64,000 nucleotides of DNA from Pricia antarctica (GCA_011050085.1 DRGL01000051.1:1-64000), one strand, 5' to 3'; positions 36,748-47,800 are shown, numbered from the stretch's first letter. Translations and numbers: made by a program. The notes: generated by a model from the sequence alone, not told the origin.

Positions 36748-39003
36748 ATGGCGACGATAAAAACACATTCGAACAGAAGATCTTTCCTGAAATTATCTGC
36801 AGCTGGCGGGGCGGGATTAATGCTACAATTCAGTTGGTTTTCAGGTCTGGCCAAGAATAATCCAAATGCAGATGCCGCATATGATCTTAACGGATACATT
36901 AAAATAGGAACCGATGGCACAGTTACGATAGCATCGCCAAATCCGGAAGTTGGGCAGAACGTTAAAACCTCTATGCCCATGATCGTGGCCGAGGAACTTG
37001 ACGTGAACTGGAAAAACGTAAAGGTGGTTCAAGCTCCTTTGAACACAGACATTTTTACAAGGCAAATCGCAGGTGGCAGTCGATCGATAAACGAAAGTTG
37101 GGATGCTTTACGAATGGCGGGGGCAACTGCGAGGCATATGTTGGTTCAGGCCGCTGCCGACGCTTGGAAGGTTCCAGCTTCTGAAATCACGCTTGATTCA
37201 GGTGTGATTTCCCATACCGCGAGCGGTAAAAAGGCCGAATTTGGGGAAATGGCCTCTGCAGCATCTAAAATTGAGGTTCCGAAAGAAGTAGAGGTTAAAA
37301 ATATAGAAGACTTTAAAATAATAAGACATTCCCAACGTAATGTTGACGGTCCGGACATTGTAACCGGTAAAGCAATTTATGGTTTAGATGTCTACGGTGA
37401 TGATATGGTGTTTGCATCTATTGTACACCCTCCGGCATTCGGTATGAAACTAAGTTCCTTTGATGCGAAAGAAGCACTTTCCATGAAAGGTATCTATGAT
37501 GTATTTACCATTCAGCCCTACCCTGAAGATTTTGAGCGTGGGCGATTCGATGTATCCGCCTTTCCCGAATTGATTGTCATTACAGGAGACTCTACCTGGA
37601 GGATTTTTAAGGCCAAGAAAACTATAAAAGTGGAATGGACTCCCTTCGATTCACATGAAGTCAAGTTTGAAGGTGAAGATGCCAGTGACCACAAAGTGCC
37701 TTCCGGTAAAGAGAATACCGATGACCACTACGCGGAAATGCTAAAGAAAAGTAAGGAAAATGCGAAGGAGGTGCGTAAGGATGGAAATCCCGAAAACGCT
37801 TTTAGCAATGCGGCAAAAGTTATCGAACGTTCATACACGGCGCCCTACTTAGCCCATAGTGCCTTAGAGCCCTTGACCTTTTATGCCAATGTGACCGCGG
37901 ACAAGGCAGAACTGATAGGCTCCATACAGACACCTGAATATATGGAACAATCGGTTGCCAGGCGTTTAGGTATGAGCCTCGATCAGGTCGATATACAAAT
38001 GACCCGTATCGGAGGTGGTTTTGGCAGAAAACTGTTTGGTCACTATTTGCTCGAAGCTGCGGTAATATCCCAAAAAATCAAGAAACCGGTAAAACTTATT
38101 TATACGCGTGAAGACGATATGACTTTTGGTGCCTACCGTCCGACCTATCATGCCTATTATCGCGCCGCCCTTGACGAAAACAATAAACTGATTGCATTTC
38201 ACGTAAAAACAGGCGGAATACCTGAGAGTCCCCTGTTTGCGAACCGTTTTCCTGCAGGCACGGTAGATAATTATTTAGCTGAGGAATGGGCAATCGAATC
38301 GAATATAACCACCGCCGCTTTTCGTGCCCCAAGGTCTAATTTTATGGGTGCAGTAGAACAGGCTTTTTTGGATGAAGTCGCCGAATTGGCGGGGAAAGAT
38401 CCCATAGAATTCAGATTGGAACTGTTTGAAAGGGCTATCGAAAATCCGGTAGGGGAAAAAAATGATTATGATGCCGAACGATATGCCGGTGTTTTAAAGT
38501 TAGTTCGTGAAAAATCAAACTGGGTTACCCCAGAACCTTCAACAGGTCGGGGCGTAGCTGCTTATTTTTGCCATGATAGCTATGTGGCAAGTGTCATAGA
38601 TCTTAAAATGGAAGATGGGAAACCGATTATATCGAAAGTACTTTGTGCCGTTGATTGTGGGATTGTGGTAAACCCGGTAGCGGCATCCAATATGGTCGAG
38701 GGAGGAAGTGTCGATGGTATTGGGCATGCGCTGTATACAATTTTGACCCTGAAAGACGGCATGCCCCAACAACATAATTATAATGACTACCATTTAATCA
38801 GAAACTATGATGCGCCACGAGACGTTGAAGTGCATTTTGTTGAAAGTGATATACATCCTACCGGATTAGGAGAACCTCCATACGCCCCTGCCATTGGGGC
38901 TTTAGCAAATGCATTGTACAACGCGACGGGTAAAAGATATTATAACCAACCGTTTATGATAGACGTAGAAGAAAAATACCTTCAAAAAGAAGAGACCGTA
39001 TAA
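36748..39003 (+). CDS. Molybdopterin-binding hydroxylase large subunit (isoquinoline-oxidoreductase-like)
   Basis: 751 residues from the ATG at 36748; upstream frame is an overlap artefact. A Tat signal (NRRSFLKLSAAGGAGL) is at the N-terminus, so it acts in the periplasm. The molybdopterin cytosine dinucleotide signature GGGFGRKLFG and the C-terminal GLGEPPYAPAIGAL with catalytic Glu are visible. The architecture (leading Tat, two molybdopterin halves) matches IorB-type enzymes that hydroxylate aldehydes or N-heterocycles with water. With the 2Fe-2S and diheme cytochrome genes it forms a complete periplasmic oxidase chain. Substrate unknown. Confidence 0.9.
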   Translation: MATIKTHSNRRSFLKLSAAGGAGLMLQFSWFSGLAKNNPNADAAYDLNGYIKIGTDGTVTIASPNPEVGQNVKTSMPMIVAEELDVNWKNVKVVQAPLNTDIFTRQIAGGSRSINESWDALRMAGATARHMLVQAAADAWKVPASEITLDSGVISHTASGKKAEFGEMASAASKIEVPKEVEVKNIEDFKIIRHSQRNVDGPDIVTGKAIYGLDVYGDDMVFASIVHPPAFGMKLSSFDAKEALSMKGIYDVFTIQPYPEDFERGRFDVSAFPELIVITGDSTWRIFKAKKTIKVEWTPFDSHEVKFEGEDASDHKVPSGKENTDDHYAEMLKKSKENAKEVRKDGNPENAFSNAAKVIERSYTAPYLAHSALEPLTFYANVTADKAELIGSIQTPEYMEQSVARRLGMSLDQVDIQMTRIGGGFGRKLFGHYLLEAAVISQKIKKPVKLIYTREDDMTFGAYRPTYHAYYRAALDENNKLIAFHVKTGGIPESPLFANRFPAGTVDNYLAEEWAIESNITTAAFRAPRSNFMGAVEQAFLDEVAELAGKDPIEFRLELFERAIENPVGEKNDYDAERYAGVLKLVREKSNWVTPEPSTGRGVAAYFCHDSYVASVIDLKMEDGKPIISKVLCAVDCGIVVNPVAASNMVEGGSVDGIGHALYTILTLKDGMPQQHNYNDYHLIRNYDAPRDVEVHFVESDIHPTGLGEPPYAPAIGALANALYNATGKRYYNQPFMIDVEEKYLQKEETV

Positions 39004-39370
39004 GTAAAACGTGTTGGATGGGATTATAGAGCTCGAAGGAACGAAACGCATAAGAATTTAGGTATGATAATCTTCCAATAATGGTTTACGATGTCACGGC
39101 AACTGCTTTAGGTACTAGTTGCTGAGATTGTGGCCCAGATTGAAATTACCGAAAGTGAAAGATACTGGCACTAACAAGGGTAACCGTTGTGTAAGCCGTT
39201 TATCACCAAAATATAAATCTTTTCAAGCCTCTTAATGGGGCTTTTTTAGTTTTCTATTATCGCCTTCGCGTAAAACCCATTCTTTAAAAAGCTATCCTTA
39301 CATTCTTAATTGGTTTTTTCTATAGCCTTGACACAAGAGTTCAGTATATTTAGTATCTACGATTATTATT
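39004..39370. other. Intergenic region with terminator
   Basis: 367 bases after the molybdenum hydroxylase gene. Holds the terminator at 39224-39247 and presumably the GH30 promoter. No ORF supported. Confidence 0.4.
39224..39247 (+). terminator. Rho-independent terminator after the hydroxylase operon
   Basis: AAGCCTC / GGGGCTT stem with a short loop, then TTTTTT. It lies about 220 bases after the large-subunit stop, plausible for ending that transcript. Confidence 0.55.
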
Positions 39371-40852
39371 ATGGATATTACAATTTTTGCTAGGGCACCT
39401 TTCCGCTCATTAATATGCATCGGTTTTATCTTTATTGCCGCATGTACATCCAAAGTAAAAGAGGGGTCCACTTCATTAGAAGATTCCGATGGATATGTAG
39501 TGGCCGGCGAAGCAACGCAAAAAGCAAAAATATACATAACGACCCTAGACCAGTCCGAACTCTTACAAGTCCATAAAGTAGAGGATAGCACAGCCGGACC
39601 AGGGGTAACTTTAAAGGTTGATCCATCACAGACCTACCAAGAAATGGACGGTTTCGGTTATACGCTCACCGGTGGTAGTGCCATGCATTTACACAAAATG
39701 TCATCAAACTCGCGAGCGGGAGTTTTACAAGAACTATTTGGAACGGGCGCTAATGATATTGGGGTCAGTTATTTACGATTGAGCGTAGGCGGCTCTGACC
39801 TTGATGAGCGGCCTTGGTCATACAACGATTTACCTGAGGGCGAAACTGATGTACAGCTTGAACGCTTTTCCATGGCTTACGATACGGTATATCTCATTCC
39901 GATACTGAAGGAAATCCTAGAAATTTCCCCTCATATAAAAATTATGGGTTCCCCTTGGTCACCTCCCGCCTGGATGAAAGATAATAAGGACACCAAGGGC
40001 GGAAGTTTGATGCCAAAGTATTATCCTGTATATGCGAACTACTTGGCAAAATACATCCAAGCTATGGAAAATTATGGAATTTCCATTGATGCGCTGACTA
40101 TCCAAAACGAACCTTTGCATCCCGGCAACAACCCTAGCCTTTTAATGCTCGCAAAAGATCAGGCCACATTTATTAAGTCCCATTTGGGACCTACGTTTGA
40201 AAGACTGGGCATAAAGACCAAAATCATCATTTACGATCACAATGCGGACCGGCCCGATTACCCTATTTCCATTTTAGAAGATGCCGATGCGGCCCGTTAC
40301 GTAGATGGTTCCGCCTTTCATTTATACGGGGGGAAAATTGAAGGCTTGTCCGAAGTGCATGACGAGTTCCCCTCAAAAAATATTTATTTTACGGAGCAAT
40401 GGGTCGGCGCACCTGGTAATTTCACTGAGGATCTCGCTTGGCACAACGAAAATTTAATTATCGGCGCCACCCGAAACTGGAGCAAGAATGTTTTGGAATG
40501 GAATTTGGCAGCCGACGAAAACCAAGACCCGCATACAGACCGTGGAGGCTGTGACCGTTGTCTGGGTGCCTTGACCATTACCGGAAATGATGTAATTCGC
40601 AATCCCGCCTACTACATCATTGCACAGGCCTCAAAATTCGTTCCGCCCGGTTCGCTACGCATTGCCTCCGATACCTTGGCCAATATACCTAACGTTGCAT
40701 TTCAAACTCCTGATAGTGCATTGGTCACCATTTTCCAAAACAAGGATACGGCGAATAAAACAATAGAGCTGCAATTGGGCGAGACTTCTATTATAGTCAA
40801 GATGCCAGGGAAATCTATCGGAACATTAGTTTACGAAGGCAACAACGATTAA
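39371..40852 (+). CDS. GH30-family glycoside hydrolase lipoprotein
   Basis: 493 residues. Lipoprotein signal (lipobox FIAAC, Cys25). The (beta/alpha)8 catalytic domain carries the acid/base glutamate in TIQNEP (Glu247) and the nucleophile in FTEQW (Glu342), with GFGYTLTGGSA at the start of the barrel. C-terminal beta domain follows (from about 410). This matches GH30 (glucosylceramidase/beta-1,6-glucanase-like). It is exported and anchored in the membrane, acting on external or periplasmic beta-glycans. The TlpA gene follows 16 bases later. Confidence 0.9.
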   Translation: MDITIFARAPFRSLICIGFIFIAACTSKVKEGSTSLEDSDGYVVAGEATQKAKIYITTLDQSELLQVHKVEDSTAGPGVTLKVDPSQTYQEMDGFGYTLTGGSAMHLHKMSSNSRAGVLQELFGTGANDIGVSYLRLSVGGSDLDERPWSYNDLPEGETDVQLERFSMAYDTVYLIPILKEILEISPHIKIMGSPWSPPAWMKDNKDTKGGSLMPKYYPVYANYLAKYIQAMENYGISIDALTIQNEPLHPGNNPSLLMLAKDQATFIKSHLGPTFERLGIKTKIIIYDHNADRPDYPISILEDADAARYVDGSAFHLYGGKIEGLSEVHDEFPSKNIYFTEQWVGAPGNFTEDLAWHNENLIIGATRNWSKNVLEWNLAADENQDPHTDRGGCDRCLGALTITGNDVIRNPAYYIIAQASKFVPPGSLRIASDTLANIPNVAFQTPDSALVTIFQNKDTANKTIELQLGETSIIVKMPGKSIGTLVYEGNND

Positions 40853-40868
40853 GCTATTTTTACCACCC

Positions 40869-41450
40869 ATGAAAAAACGTAAGATTAGCATAAGCGACAT
40901 CATCTTCATCATTTTTATCGCATTACTGATTATCCCTCAGACCCGCCAGCCTATACAAGTTGCGGTAAACAAATTGAAAGTGGCCGTATGGTCTCCCGGA
41001 TTATTCGATACCGAGAATCAAGAACAAATACGACCCTTTCAATACACGGTACGGGATATGACAGGAGCGTCCAAAACCATTCCCATTGGCCAAGGGAAGG
41101 TCACCTTCTTAAGTTATTGGGCCACTTGGTGTGCACCTTGCATCGCGGAACTTCCTGAGATTCAAAAGTTGTATATGGACTATGGGGACAAGGTCAATTT
41201 CATATTACTAACCCAAGAGGATACACATGTGGTACAGGAATTTCTGATAAAGAAAGGATATGATGTTCCTGCCTACAATCCGACAACTAAAGCCCCGGAA
41301 AAACTGCAAGAAAACAGTATACCTACCACCTATATTATAGATACCCAAGGAAAGATTGTAATTCGCGAGACCGGGGCCGCAGATTGGAACAGCAAAAAGG
41401 TAAGAGATAAATTGGATGTCTTATTGACCCCAAAACGTCGAGAAGAATAG
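40869..41450 (+). CDS. TlpA-like thioredoxin, membrane-anchored
   Basis: 193 residues. N-terminal membrane helix (about 8-23) and thioredoxin fold with the redox motif WATWCAPC (Cys88, Cys91) and the cis-proline loop (IPTTYII). Such proteins face the periplasm and reduce disulfides or help maturation of cytochromes. Directly after GH30 (16 bases), so probably co-transcribed. A redox partner for the nearby diheme cytochrome is possible but not shown. Confidence 0.88.
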   Translation: MKKRKISISDIIFIIFIALLIIPQTRQPIQVAVNKLKVAVWSPGLFDTENQEQIRPFQYTVRDMTGASKTIPIGQGKVTFLSYWATWCAPCIAELPEIQKLYMDYGDKVNFILLTQEDTHVVQEFLIKKGYDVPAYNPTTKAPEKLQENSIPTTYIIDTQGKIVIRETGAADWNSKKVRDKLDVLLTPKRREE

Positions 41451-41721
41451 AAAAGTAACATAAACCTCCCACCTCAAGATCCTTTAAGGTCAAGCCTACA
41501 CGTATCCCCAATCCCAAACCATCCCACTTACACAGAACTGATATCCAAGTATACAACATATCCTTTCCAAAAGTCAGAATTAATTTACGTTTGTAGGGTT
41601 GATGGTCGAATTGGATGGCTAACCCTTGATAAAACTAATTCCCTTCCCCCGCCAGACTTTATTAATAGGATAGCCACAGCGGTTGTACGCGTTATAAATA
41701 GATCATAAAAGGTGTAAAGCG

Positions 41722-41964
41722 ATGGAGTTGGTCATTATCACCACGGGTCGAAAAAAAGGCCTCCTGGAAAATACATTAGTAAATGACATTCTTGCTCCAT
41801 TCAACCCTGATGCCAGTACAGAACCGCTATTACTTGACGACAAGTGCTACCATTATGTCGCTGTAGATGACAACGTGCCTCTAGAGGACGTTATCAGTAG
41901 TCTTATGCAAATAGAGGGTATTGAATCCGTTTACGAAAAGCCCCTCGACTTCCCCCCCATGTAA
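41722..41964 (+). CDS. Stand-alone prodomain-like small protein
   Basis: 80 residues. The second half (YHYVAVDDNVPLEDVISSL, then GIESVYEKPLDFPP) matches the N-terminal region of the next gene's protease (FYKVEAASDENLEDLAASL, then VEGAYVKPGCMPP) in spacing and pattern, which is the fold of a subtilase propeptide/inhibitor. Its likely role is a trans-acting inhibitor or folding helper for that protease. No signal peptide. The protease gene starts 146 bases downstream. Alternatively it is a domain copy that has taken another role. Confidence 0.6.
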   Translation: MELVIITTGRKKGLLENTLVNDILAPFNPDASTEPLLLDDKCYHYVAVDDNVPLEDVISSLMQIEGIESVYEKPLDFPPM

Positions 41965-42110
41965 AGATTTCCAAATTATTCGCAGTTTATAAGACTGCTT
42001 TGGGAAATCCATTCTATAGACCTCCCCCTACATCATACGCATACGTAATTATCAATTATTAACCGGGTTGGCCTGGCAGACCGTCAGTAGTGACCCATAA
42101 ATTCAATCTT

Positions 42111-43862
42111 ATGGCAACAAAAAAGAGTACAAAAAAAGCCGTTGATTCGCCATCGGGCTCTCCGCCCGAGCTCATTGTGGTCTCAAAAAGCGTCGAGACC
42201 CCTCATGCTATGGAAGCAATGGAAGCCGCGAAAGCGAAGTCCAAACCACCGCAAAATACTTTGGCCGGTTTCGTAGTGGGGCAAAAACTGCAGCTTGTTC
42301 CCTTATTTGGGGATACCGATGAAGAGGTGGCGGATATCGTGTCCAAATCGAGTGCTTTGGAAGGCGAAAACGACCTTTCAAAAATGCGGCAGTTCTACAA
42401 GGTGGAGGCAGCCTCGGACGAAAATCTGGAAGATTTAGCGGCCTCATTGAACAAACTAGACGAAGTCGAAGGGGCTTACGTCAAGCCGGGCTGTATGCCC
42501 CCGGTCTATTTTGAGGACGATGGAACGGCAGAAATGCCAGAGGGCGACGATGTGCCCATAAGCCAAAACCTCACCAACAACCAAGGCTATTTGAATGCGG
42601 CTCCGCAAGGGGTTGACGCACGCTATGCCTGGACCCTGCCCGGTGGGCGTGGCAACGGAGTGAACATCATAGATATCGAAGGGGGCTGGAACTTTAGCCA
42701 CGAGGATTTACGGACCAATGTTGGTGGACTTCTTGGCGGCACCAACAGCATTGACCCCCAGTGGCGAGAGCATGGCACCGCCGTTTTTGGTGAAATGACG
42801 GGCGACCGAAACAGCTTTGGGGTAACTGGCATTTCACCCAGTGCCCATGTGAGGGCCAATTCCATTATAGGAGTTGCCACCGCCACTGCCATACGTCGGG
42901 CGGCCGACAACCTTTCTGTAGGTGACGTAATGCTTATTGAGTTACATCGGCCTGGCCCGAATTATCCAGGGGGTGACACCCAAATGGGCTTTATTGCCAT
43001 TGAATGGTGGCCCGATGACCTTGCGGCATTACAATATGCCACCAACAAGGGAATTATCGTGGTGGAGGCGGCCGGAAACGGATCCCAAAATCTTGATGCG
43101 GCCGTTTACAATACGAGGCCCAGCGGATTTCCATCGAATTGGCGGAATCCATTTCGTCGGAGTACCGGCCATGACAGCGGATGCGTTTTGGTAGGTGCCG
43201 GCGCACCCCCCCCGGGCACCAATGGCGGTAATTGGGGAGCAGACCGTAGCCGATTGGGCTTTAGCAATTATGGTTCTTGCCTAGATGCCCAAGGCTGGGG
43301 CCAGGGCGTGACCACCTGTGGATATGGGAGGATTACGGGTTCAAACCCCAACAACAAGAACGAATGGTACACCCATTTCTTTAACGGGACAAGTAGTGCC
43401 TCTCCCATTGTTACCAGTACGGTCGCCTGTCTGCAAGGTATTCAAAAAGCAGCGGGCAGGGCCTTACTTACCCCAAGTAGGATGCGCCAATTACTGAGAA
43501 CAACGGGCTCGCCACAACAGCCCGGTGCCAACCCCGTAAGCCAACGCATAGGAAATCGCCCCAATCTTAGGGCTTTGGTAGCCGCTACGGCATCGAGACG
43601 ACCCTGGTGCGGCGTACAGTTTACAGGCAGCCTTCCACAAGGGGCCACACGGAAATGGTTTACCCATAGCTGGCCTGACCATTGGCATGTCATCTGGACT
43701 GTGGTACCCACGGCGCCGGCCATCGACGGTTCCGCACAAATAGAGTTCAAGGTAAAGACTACCCGACAGAATTTCGGTCTTATCAAATATTTTATCGAGA
43801 TAAAGAACCTAAAAAACTATCCGGTAAGTGTTGAAGCCCGTTACTGCGTCATAGCGTCTTAA
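42111..43862 (+). CDS. S8 subtilisin-like protease with prodomain and C-terminal beta domain
   Basis: 583 residues from the ATG at 42111; a GTG frame extends to 42090. Lys/Ser-rich start, no signal peptide. Propeptide-like domain at about 55-135. Subtilase core with Asp188 (IDIEGGW), His221 (EHGTAVFGEM), Asn323 (AAGNGS) and Ser428 (NGTSSASP), all intact. The C-terminal domain (about 500-583, VQFTGSLPQGATRKWFTHSW) recurs as the separate gene at 43927. The core lies after an unusual acidic linker. Export route, if any, is unknown. Confidence 0.88.
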   Translation: MATKKSTKKAVDSPSGSPPELIVVSKSVETPHAMEAMEAAKAKSKPPQNTLAGFVVGQKLQLVPLFGDTDEEVADIVSKSSALEGENDLSKMRQFYKVEAASDENLEDLAASLNKLDEVEGAYVKPGCMPPVYFEDDGTAEMPEGDDVPISQNLTNNQGYLNAAPQGVDARYAWTLPGGRGNGVNIIDIEGGWNFSHEDLRTNVGGLLGGTNSIDPQWREHGTAVFGEMTGDRNSFGVTGISPSAHVRANSIIGVATATAIRRAADNLSVGDVMLIELHRPGPNYPGGDTQMGFIAIEWWPDDLAALQYATNKGIIVVEAAGNGSQNLDAAVYNTRPSGFPSNWRNPFRRSTGHDSGCVLVGAGAPPPGTNGGNWGADRSRLGFSNYGSCLDAQGWGQGVTTCGYGRITGSNPNNKNEWYTHFFNGTSSASPIVTSTVACLQGIQKAAGRALLTPSRMRQLLRTTGSPQQPGANPVSQRIGNRPNLRALVAATASRRPWCGVQFTGSLPQGATRKWFTHSWPDHWHVIWTVVPTAPAIDGSAQIEFKVKTTRQNFGLIKYFIEIKNLKNYPVSVEARYCVIAS

Positions 43863-43926
43863 GTTAAGAAATGTTACTAATCCGGAAAGGTCAAAAAAGA
43901 AGGCCTTTCCCTAAAATCCGAATATT

Positions 43927-44187
43927 ATGAGAGTAGGTGTTCAATTTACTGGCAGCATTCCTGCCAATAGTACGCGTAGATGGTTTACACACAGTTGGCC
44001 AGAAGCTTGGCACGTAGTATGGAACTGCGTACCGAAAAGTCCAGTTCAAGACGGGCCCGCGCAAATGGAATGGAAGATCAAGGTCTGTAGACAATCCAGT
44101 ACAAAGATCAAGTATTTCATTGAGGCCAAAAACCTCACGAACCGAACCTTGTCTTTTGATGCACGATATGCCATTATGAACCGGTAG
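43927..44187 (+). CDS. Stand-alone copy of the protease C-terminal domain
   Basis: 86 residues. By hand alignment 46 of 80 positions are identical to the C-terminal domain of the S8 protease just upstream (both begin VQFTGS and contain WFTHSWP and IKYFIE). It is a beta-rich domain that I do not recognise from a named family. Start 64 bases after the protease stop. It could compete with the protease for a shared ligand, or act as an adaptor. No signal peptide. Confidence 0.75.
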   Translation: MRVGVQFTGSIPANSTRRWFTHSWPEAWHVVWNCVPKSPVQDGPAQMEWKIKVCRQSSTKIKYFIEAKNLTNRTLSFDARYAIMNR

Positions 44188-44218
44188 ATTTTATAATGAA
44201 TTACTAAAAATTTTAATT

Positions 44219-44524
44219 ATGGATATACATATTAATTTCAATGAAAAATCCGGAGAGATGGATTTAAATGCGGAGGGTACTGCCGGGGAGACCAGTTTTA
44301 TCCCTGATGCAGGAGCCCCACCTACTGATGTAGAAACATCGGCAGACGAGAATTTTGAACAAGCCGATAACACGCCCACTTCGGGAGGTGAAGACTTGGA
44401 TATCGGAGGACCTGCGGAATGGCTCGTTGAGGCCATGGCCAATGCTTCAGCCGAAGAAAACGATGTATCGGATGATGCCGTCAACGATAGTATCGATGAT
44501 GGCGGTAGCGGACCTTCGGAATAA
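44219..44524 (+). CDS. Small highly acidic protein
   Basis: 101 residues, dominated by Asp, Glu, Gly, Ser and Ala with very few basic residues after the first 15. No domain recognised. The pattern (INFNEKSGEMDLNAEGTAG.., DDAVNDSIDDGGSG) suggests a disordered, perhaps Ca2+-binding, polypeptide. It closes the plus-strand cluster of protease-related genes, 31 bases after the C-terminal-domain copy, and is followed by a strong terminator 16 bases later. Confidence 0.6.
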   Translation: MDIHINFNEKSGEMDLNAEGTAGETSFIPDAGAPPTDVETSADENFEQADNTPTSGGEDLDIGGPAEWLVEAMANASAEENDVSDDAVNDSIDDGGSGPSE

Positions 44525-44861
44525 GAGACCGCAATGTTAACCCGCAGGACAAAAGTCTTGCGGGTTTTTTTCTTTGCATCCGCATAATTGCCCCGTTGAA
44601 ACCTAAAAATAGAATCTATAAATACTTGATAACGAAATGTTAACGTAAAAAAGGCAATATAGTTGATAAATAGAAACTAATCGATTCAACTACTACCAGC
44701 CACACATAATTTTTAGCAATCCGTACACAATTGCAATGAAAATCTTACAAAATAACTACTTTGAGCTTTTTCTTACACATCTGACCCTTAAATTATAGAT
44801 GCATTTAGAAGGTTCCCTCCAGTATAAAGAAATTAGTGTCTAAACCTTATTTCTCGAACCT
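44525..44861. other. Gap between the protease operon and the large NTPase
   Basis: 337 bases, opening with the terminator at 44541-44571, then an AT-rich promoter region for the membrane NTPase. Nothing else recognised. Confidence 0.4.
44541..44571 (+). terminator. Rho-independent terminator of the S8 protease operon
   Basis: CCCGCAGGAC / GTCTTGCGGG ten-base stem with an AAAA loop and a T-run. It ends the transcript of the S8 protease and its satellite genes. Confidence 0.85.
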
Positions 44862-47800
44862 ATGCCTACCACCTCTTCAATTACCGACAGTATTCGAAAG
44901 CCCTTTACCGCTAACAAAAGACTTTTGGGGTTACTGACGGTCGCCCTGATTGTCATCGGACTTTTCTTCGCCGCATACTACTCCCACATCAAGAATAACC
45001 AACATAATTTCCGGGAATCGAAGCTTCAAAGTCTTGATTCGGATTTTGATATCATCTCAAGACAATTGGATAACGATATTCAATCCTATAACTCGCAAAA
45101 TAATATTCAACCTAAGAGTGCTGAGAATTTCCATCTCCGTGAACAGGTGAATCCGATAAAGTTACGCATTGATTCAATCTGGAAAAAACCGACCAAATCC
45201 TTGAAATTAGATCAAGCTTTTGACGAGTATATGGTAACCATCAAAGACGCTTCAAAAACCATAGATGACATCTACAAAAGTTCGCTCAAGGGGGCGATTA
45301 AACCACCCGACACCTTGTTTAATTCCAATTTGCTCAATATAGGGGTTTCGTTTGCCATACCAGAGGAAGGAAGCAGCTATCAGCTCTTCGGCCGGCAATA
45401 CAATTACGTGACACCCCTAAACCCGTATATACAGCTAAAAATTGAAATCATAGGTCTAGTCAAATCCGATCGGTACAATGAAAGTGTGCGAAAAATCGAT
45501 CCTTGGATCATCGCCTTGCTCACTACTTTTTTGTTGCTATCATTATTCGGCCTTCCTTATTTTAAAATGCTGTTTATAGCGGAAGACGAAAGGCTGTCAA
45601 GCAAAGACGTCATCTCGTCGGGTATATCGGTGGTGGTGGGCGCATCTATTATAATGATTGTTTTTCTTTCTTTAATGAGCCATTATTATGATTACTACCA
45701 TAAAATACCTCAACGACTAACCGGGTTGAGCGAAGCTATCGGTACGCGTTTCGCAAAAGAGAATAGCGCCAATGTCACCGCTCTTTTTGAAATGCAGTTG
45801 CGGGAAATAGAAAAAGATGCTGTTACTAGCCTACAATATCATGTGGTCTCGGGTACCAATGTTCTTTTGAGGGAGAATTTTAAAACAGTATCTAAAATCA
45901 ATCCGGTTGGTAAAGCCTATTATCATGTTGCCCTGATTAACAAGGATGATATAAAAAATACCAAGAACCTTAGCACCAGACCCTATTATAAAGATTTTAT
46001 AGCCTCTGCCAATGTTTGGCAATCGGCAGATTCCATATCGTACGTAATGCGACCCGTAGTATCGATCGAAGATCAATCAGAGGAAGCCGTCTATATTGTA
46101 AATAATTCAGATGATAGGTTTAAAGGCTACAGGGTCGGGGCATCGCAATTGAAATCGATACACCGTCCCATTTTGCCCTTTGGCTACCAGTTTGCAATTA
46201 TCGATGATACCGGTGAGGTTTGGTTTCACTCGGAAGAAGGTAGGGCGACCTTGGAAAATTTCTTTGATGTAAGCCGACAGGTAAACGATGCAAAGGCGGC
46301 CGTACTCGGAAGAATCAATGCGCAGGGCCTAGTCAATTATCGTGACCAAGGTCAATTATTCAATGTCAGGCCGATAAAAGGCACTAATCTCAGCGTATTG
46401 GCCCTATATGATATAAGCCTTCTTCGTACTAGGGTATCAGAGGTATTGACCCTTACCTGTATCGCTGTTATAATGGCAATTGTGCTGATGCTCGTTATTA
46501 CCGTCCTTTCCTTGATTATACGAAACCCCAAGCTTGGCCTGTATCGGTACGACTCTTTTCTTTTCGAGTTTCTAACACCGAAAAAAAAATATAGGGATAT
46601 CTATATTTTATTATCAAGTCTCTTTTTCACTATTTTGCTCATTATTGCTACTATCGACTTCTTTATACCTATCGAGCCTACGAGGGTCTACATTATCTGT
46701 CTACTTTTGGCCATATGGGCCTATCTCATCGTCTACTATACCCTGCATCCATATAGAAATAAACCGGATTTAAAATTTAGGGTACGTGATTTACTACTGT
46801 TATCGGTCATTGTTATCCTGAACTTTATGATGTTCAAAATGAACTCCAATAATTACATGTTTCCGATTATCATTTTGATGTTACAATTAAGCTGTGCTTT
46901 CATGATATTTAGGGGACAGTTTTATGCTTTGCCCGATAAAATAAAAAACATCTGTAGGTACAACTTATTTAAAATCCATATTGCCTACCGCTATTGGTAT
47001 TCCATTTTCTTGTTCAGTTGGTTGCTATTGGTGGTCATTTTTCCCACCTATCTGATTTTTAAAAAGACCGATTTCTTGATCGATACGGTTTGGTTCAAAA
47101 CCGACCAGATGTTTATGGCCCGAAAGTTTATGGCCAAAGAGACCGCCCTTAAAAACGATTTACCAGTTTTTGAAGGTTTAGAGTCGGAATATAAAAAGCT
47201 ACGTAGTAATCATTTGGGCGATGGTCTATATACGGTATATCGGGAGACTGAAAACATTATACGATCGAAAGACACTCATTCCGACACTATTATCGGAAAT
47301 AGTAATTTCCAGGAATTTCTTTGGCATACACGTCCAATTTTTGATGAGCGGGTGGGCAAATTTCAGGCACTCGTATATCAGCATGCCCACGACACTTCTT
47401 GGGTCAGTGAAAAGAAAACGGATAAATTGACGGTACGCTATTTGAACAAAGAAGGTGCCATAGACGTGAATTGGCGTGGTCCCCAAGAAATTTTAAAGGG
47501 CACCTCGGGCTTTCTAACTTTAAAAGCTGCCGGTATTCTGCTCATTTTGTCCATTTTGTTTTCTTTGATTCTGTTTTTTGTAGATCGCTTTTTTGCCTTC
47601 CGTTTTCGACATTTGAAACCTAACGATTTTGACACGAACCAAAAAGAAAATTATGTCAAGAAATTCGGACGGATGCTGCTCGACGAAAAGTCCAATTCGG
47701 GCTTGTTATTGATTGGGTTGCCCTTTTCCGGAAAACGGACTTTCGCTATTGAAATACTAAAATCGGCCGGTTACACCAAAGATGTTACGCTCTCTATGCT

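Noticed and set aside
44541-44571. Possible riboswitch or attenuator for the giant NTPase
   Set aside because: The hairpin with T-run directly follows the acidic-protein gene and is simply explained as a terminator.
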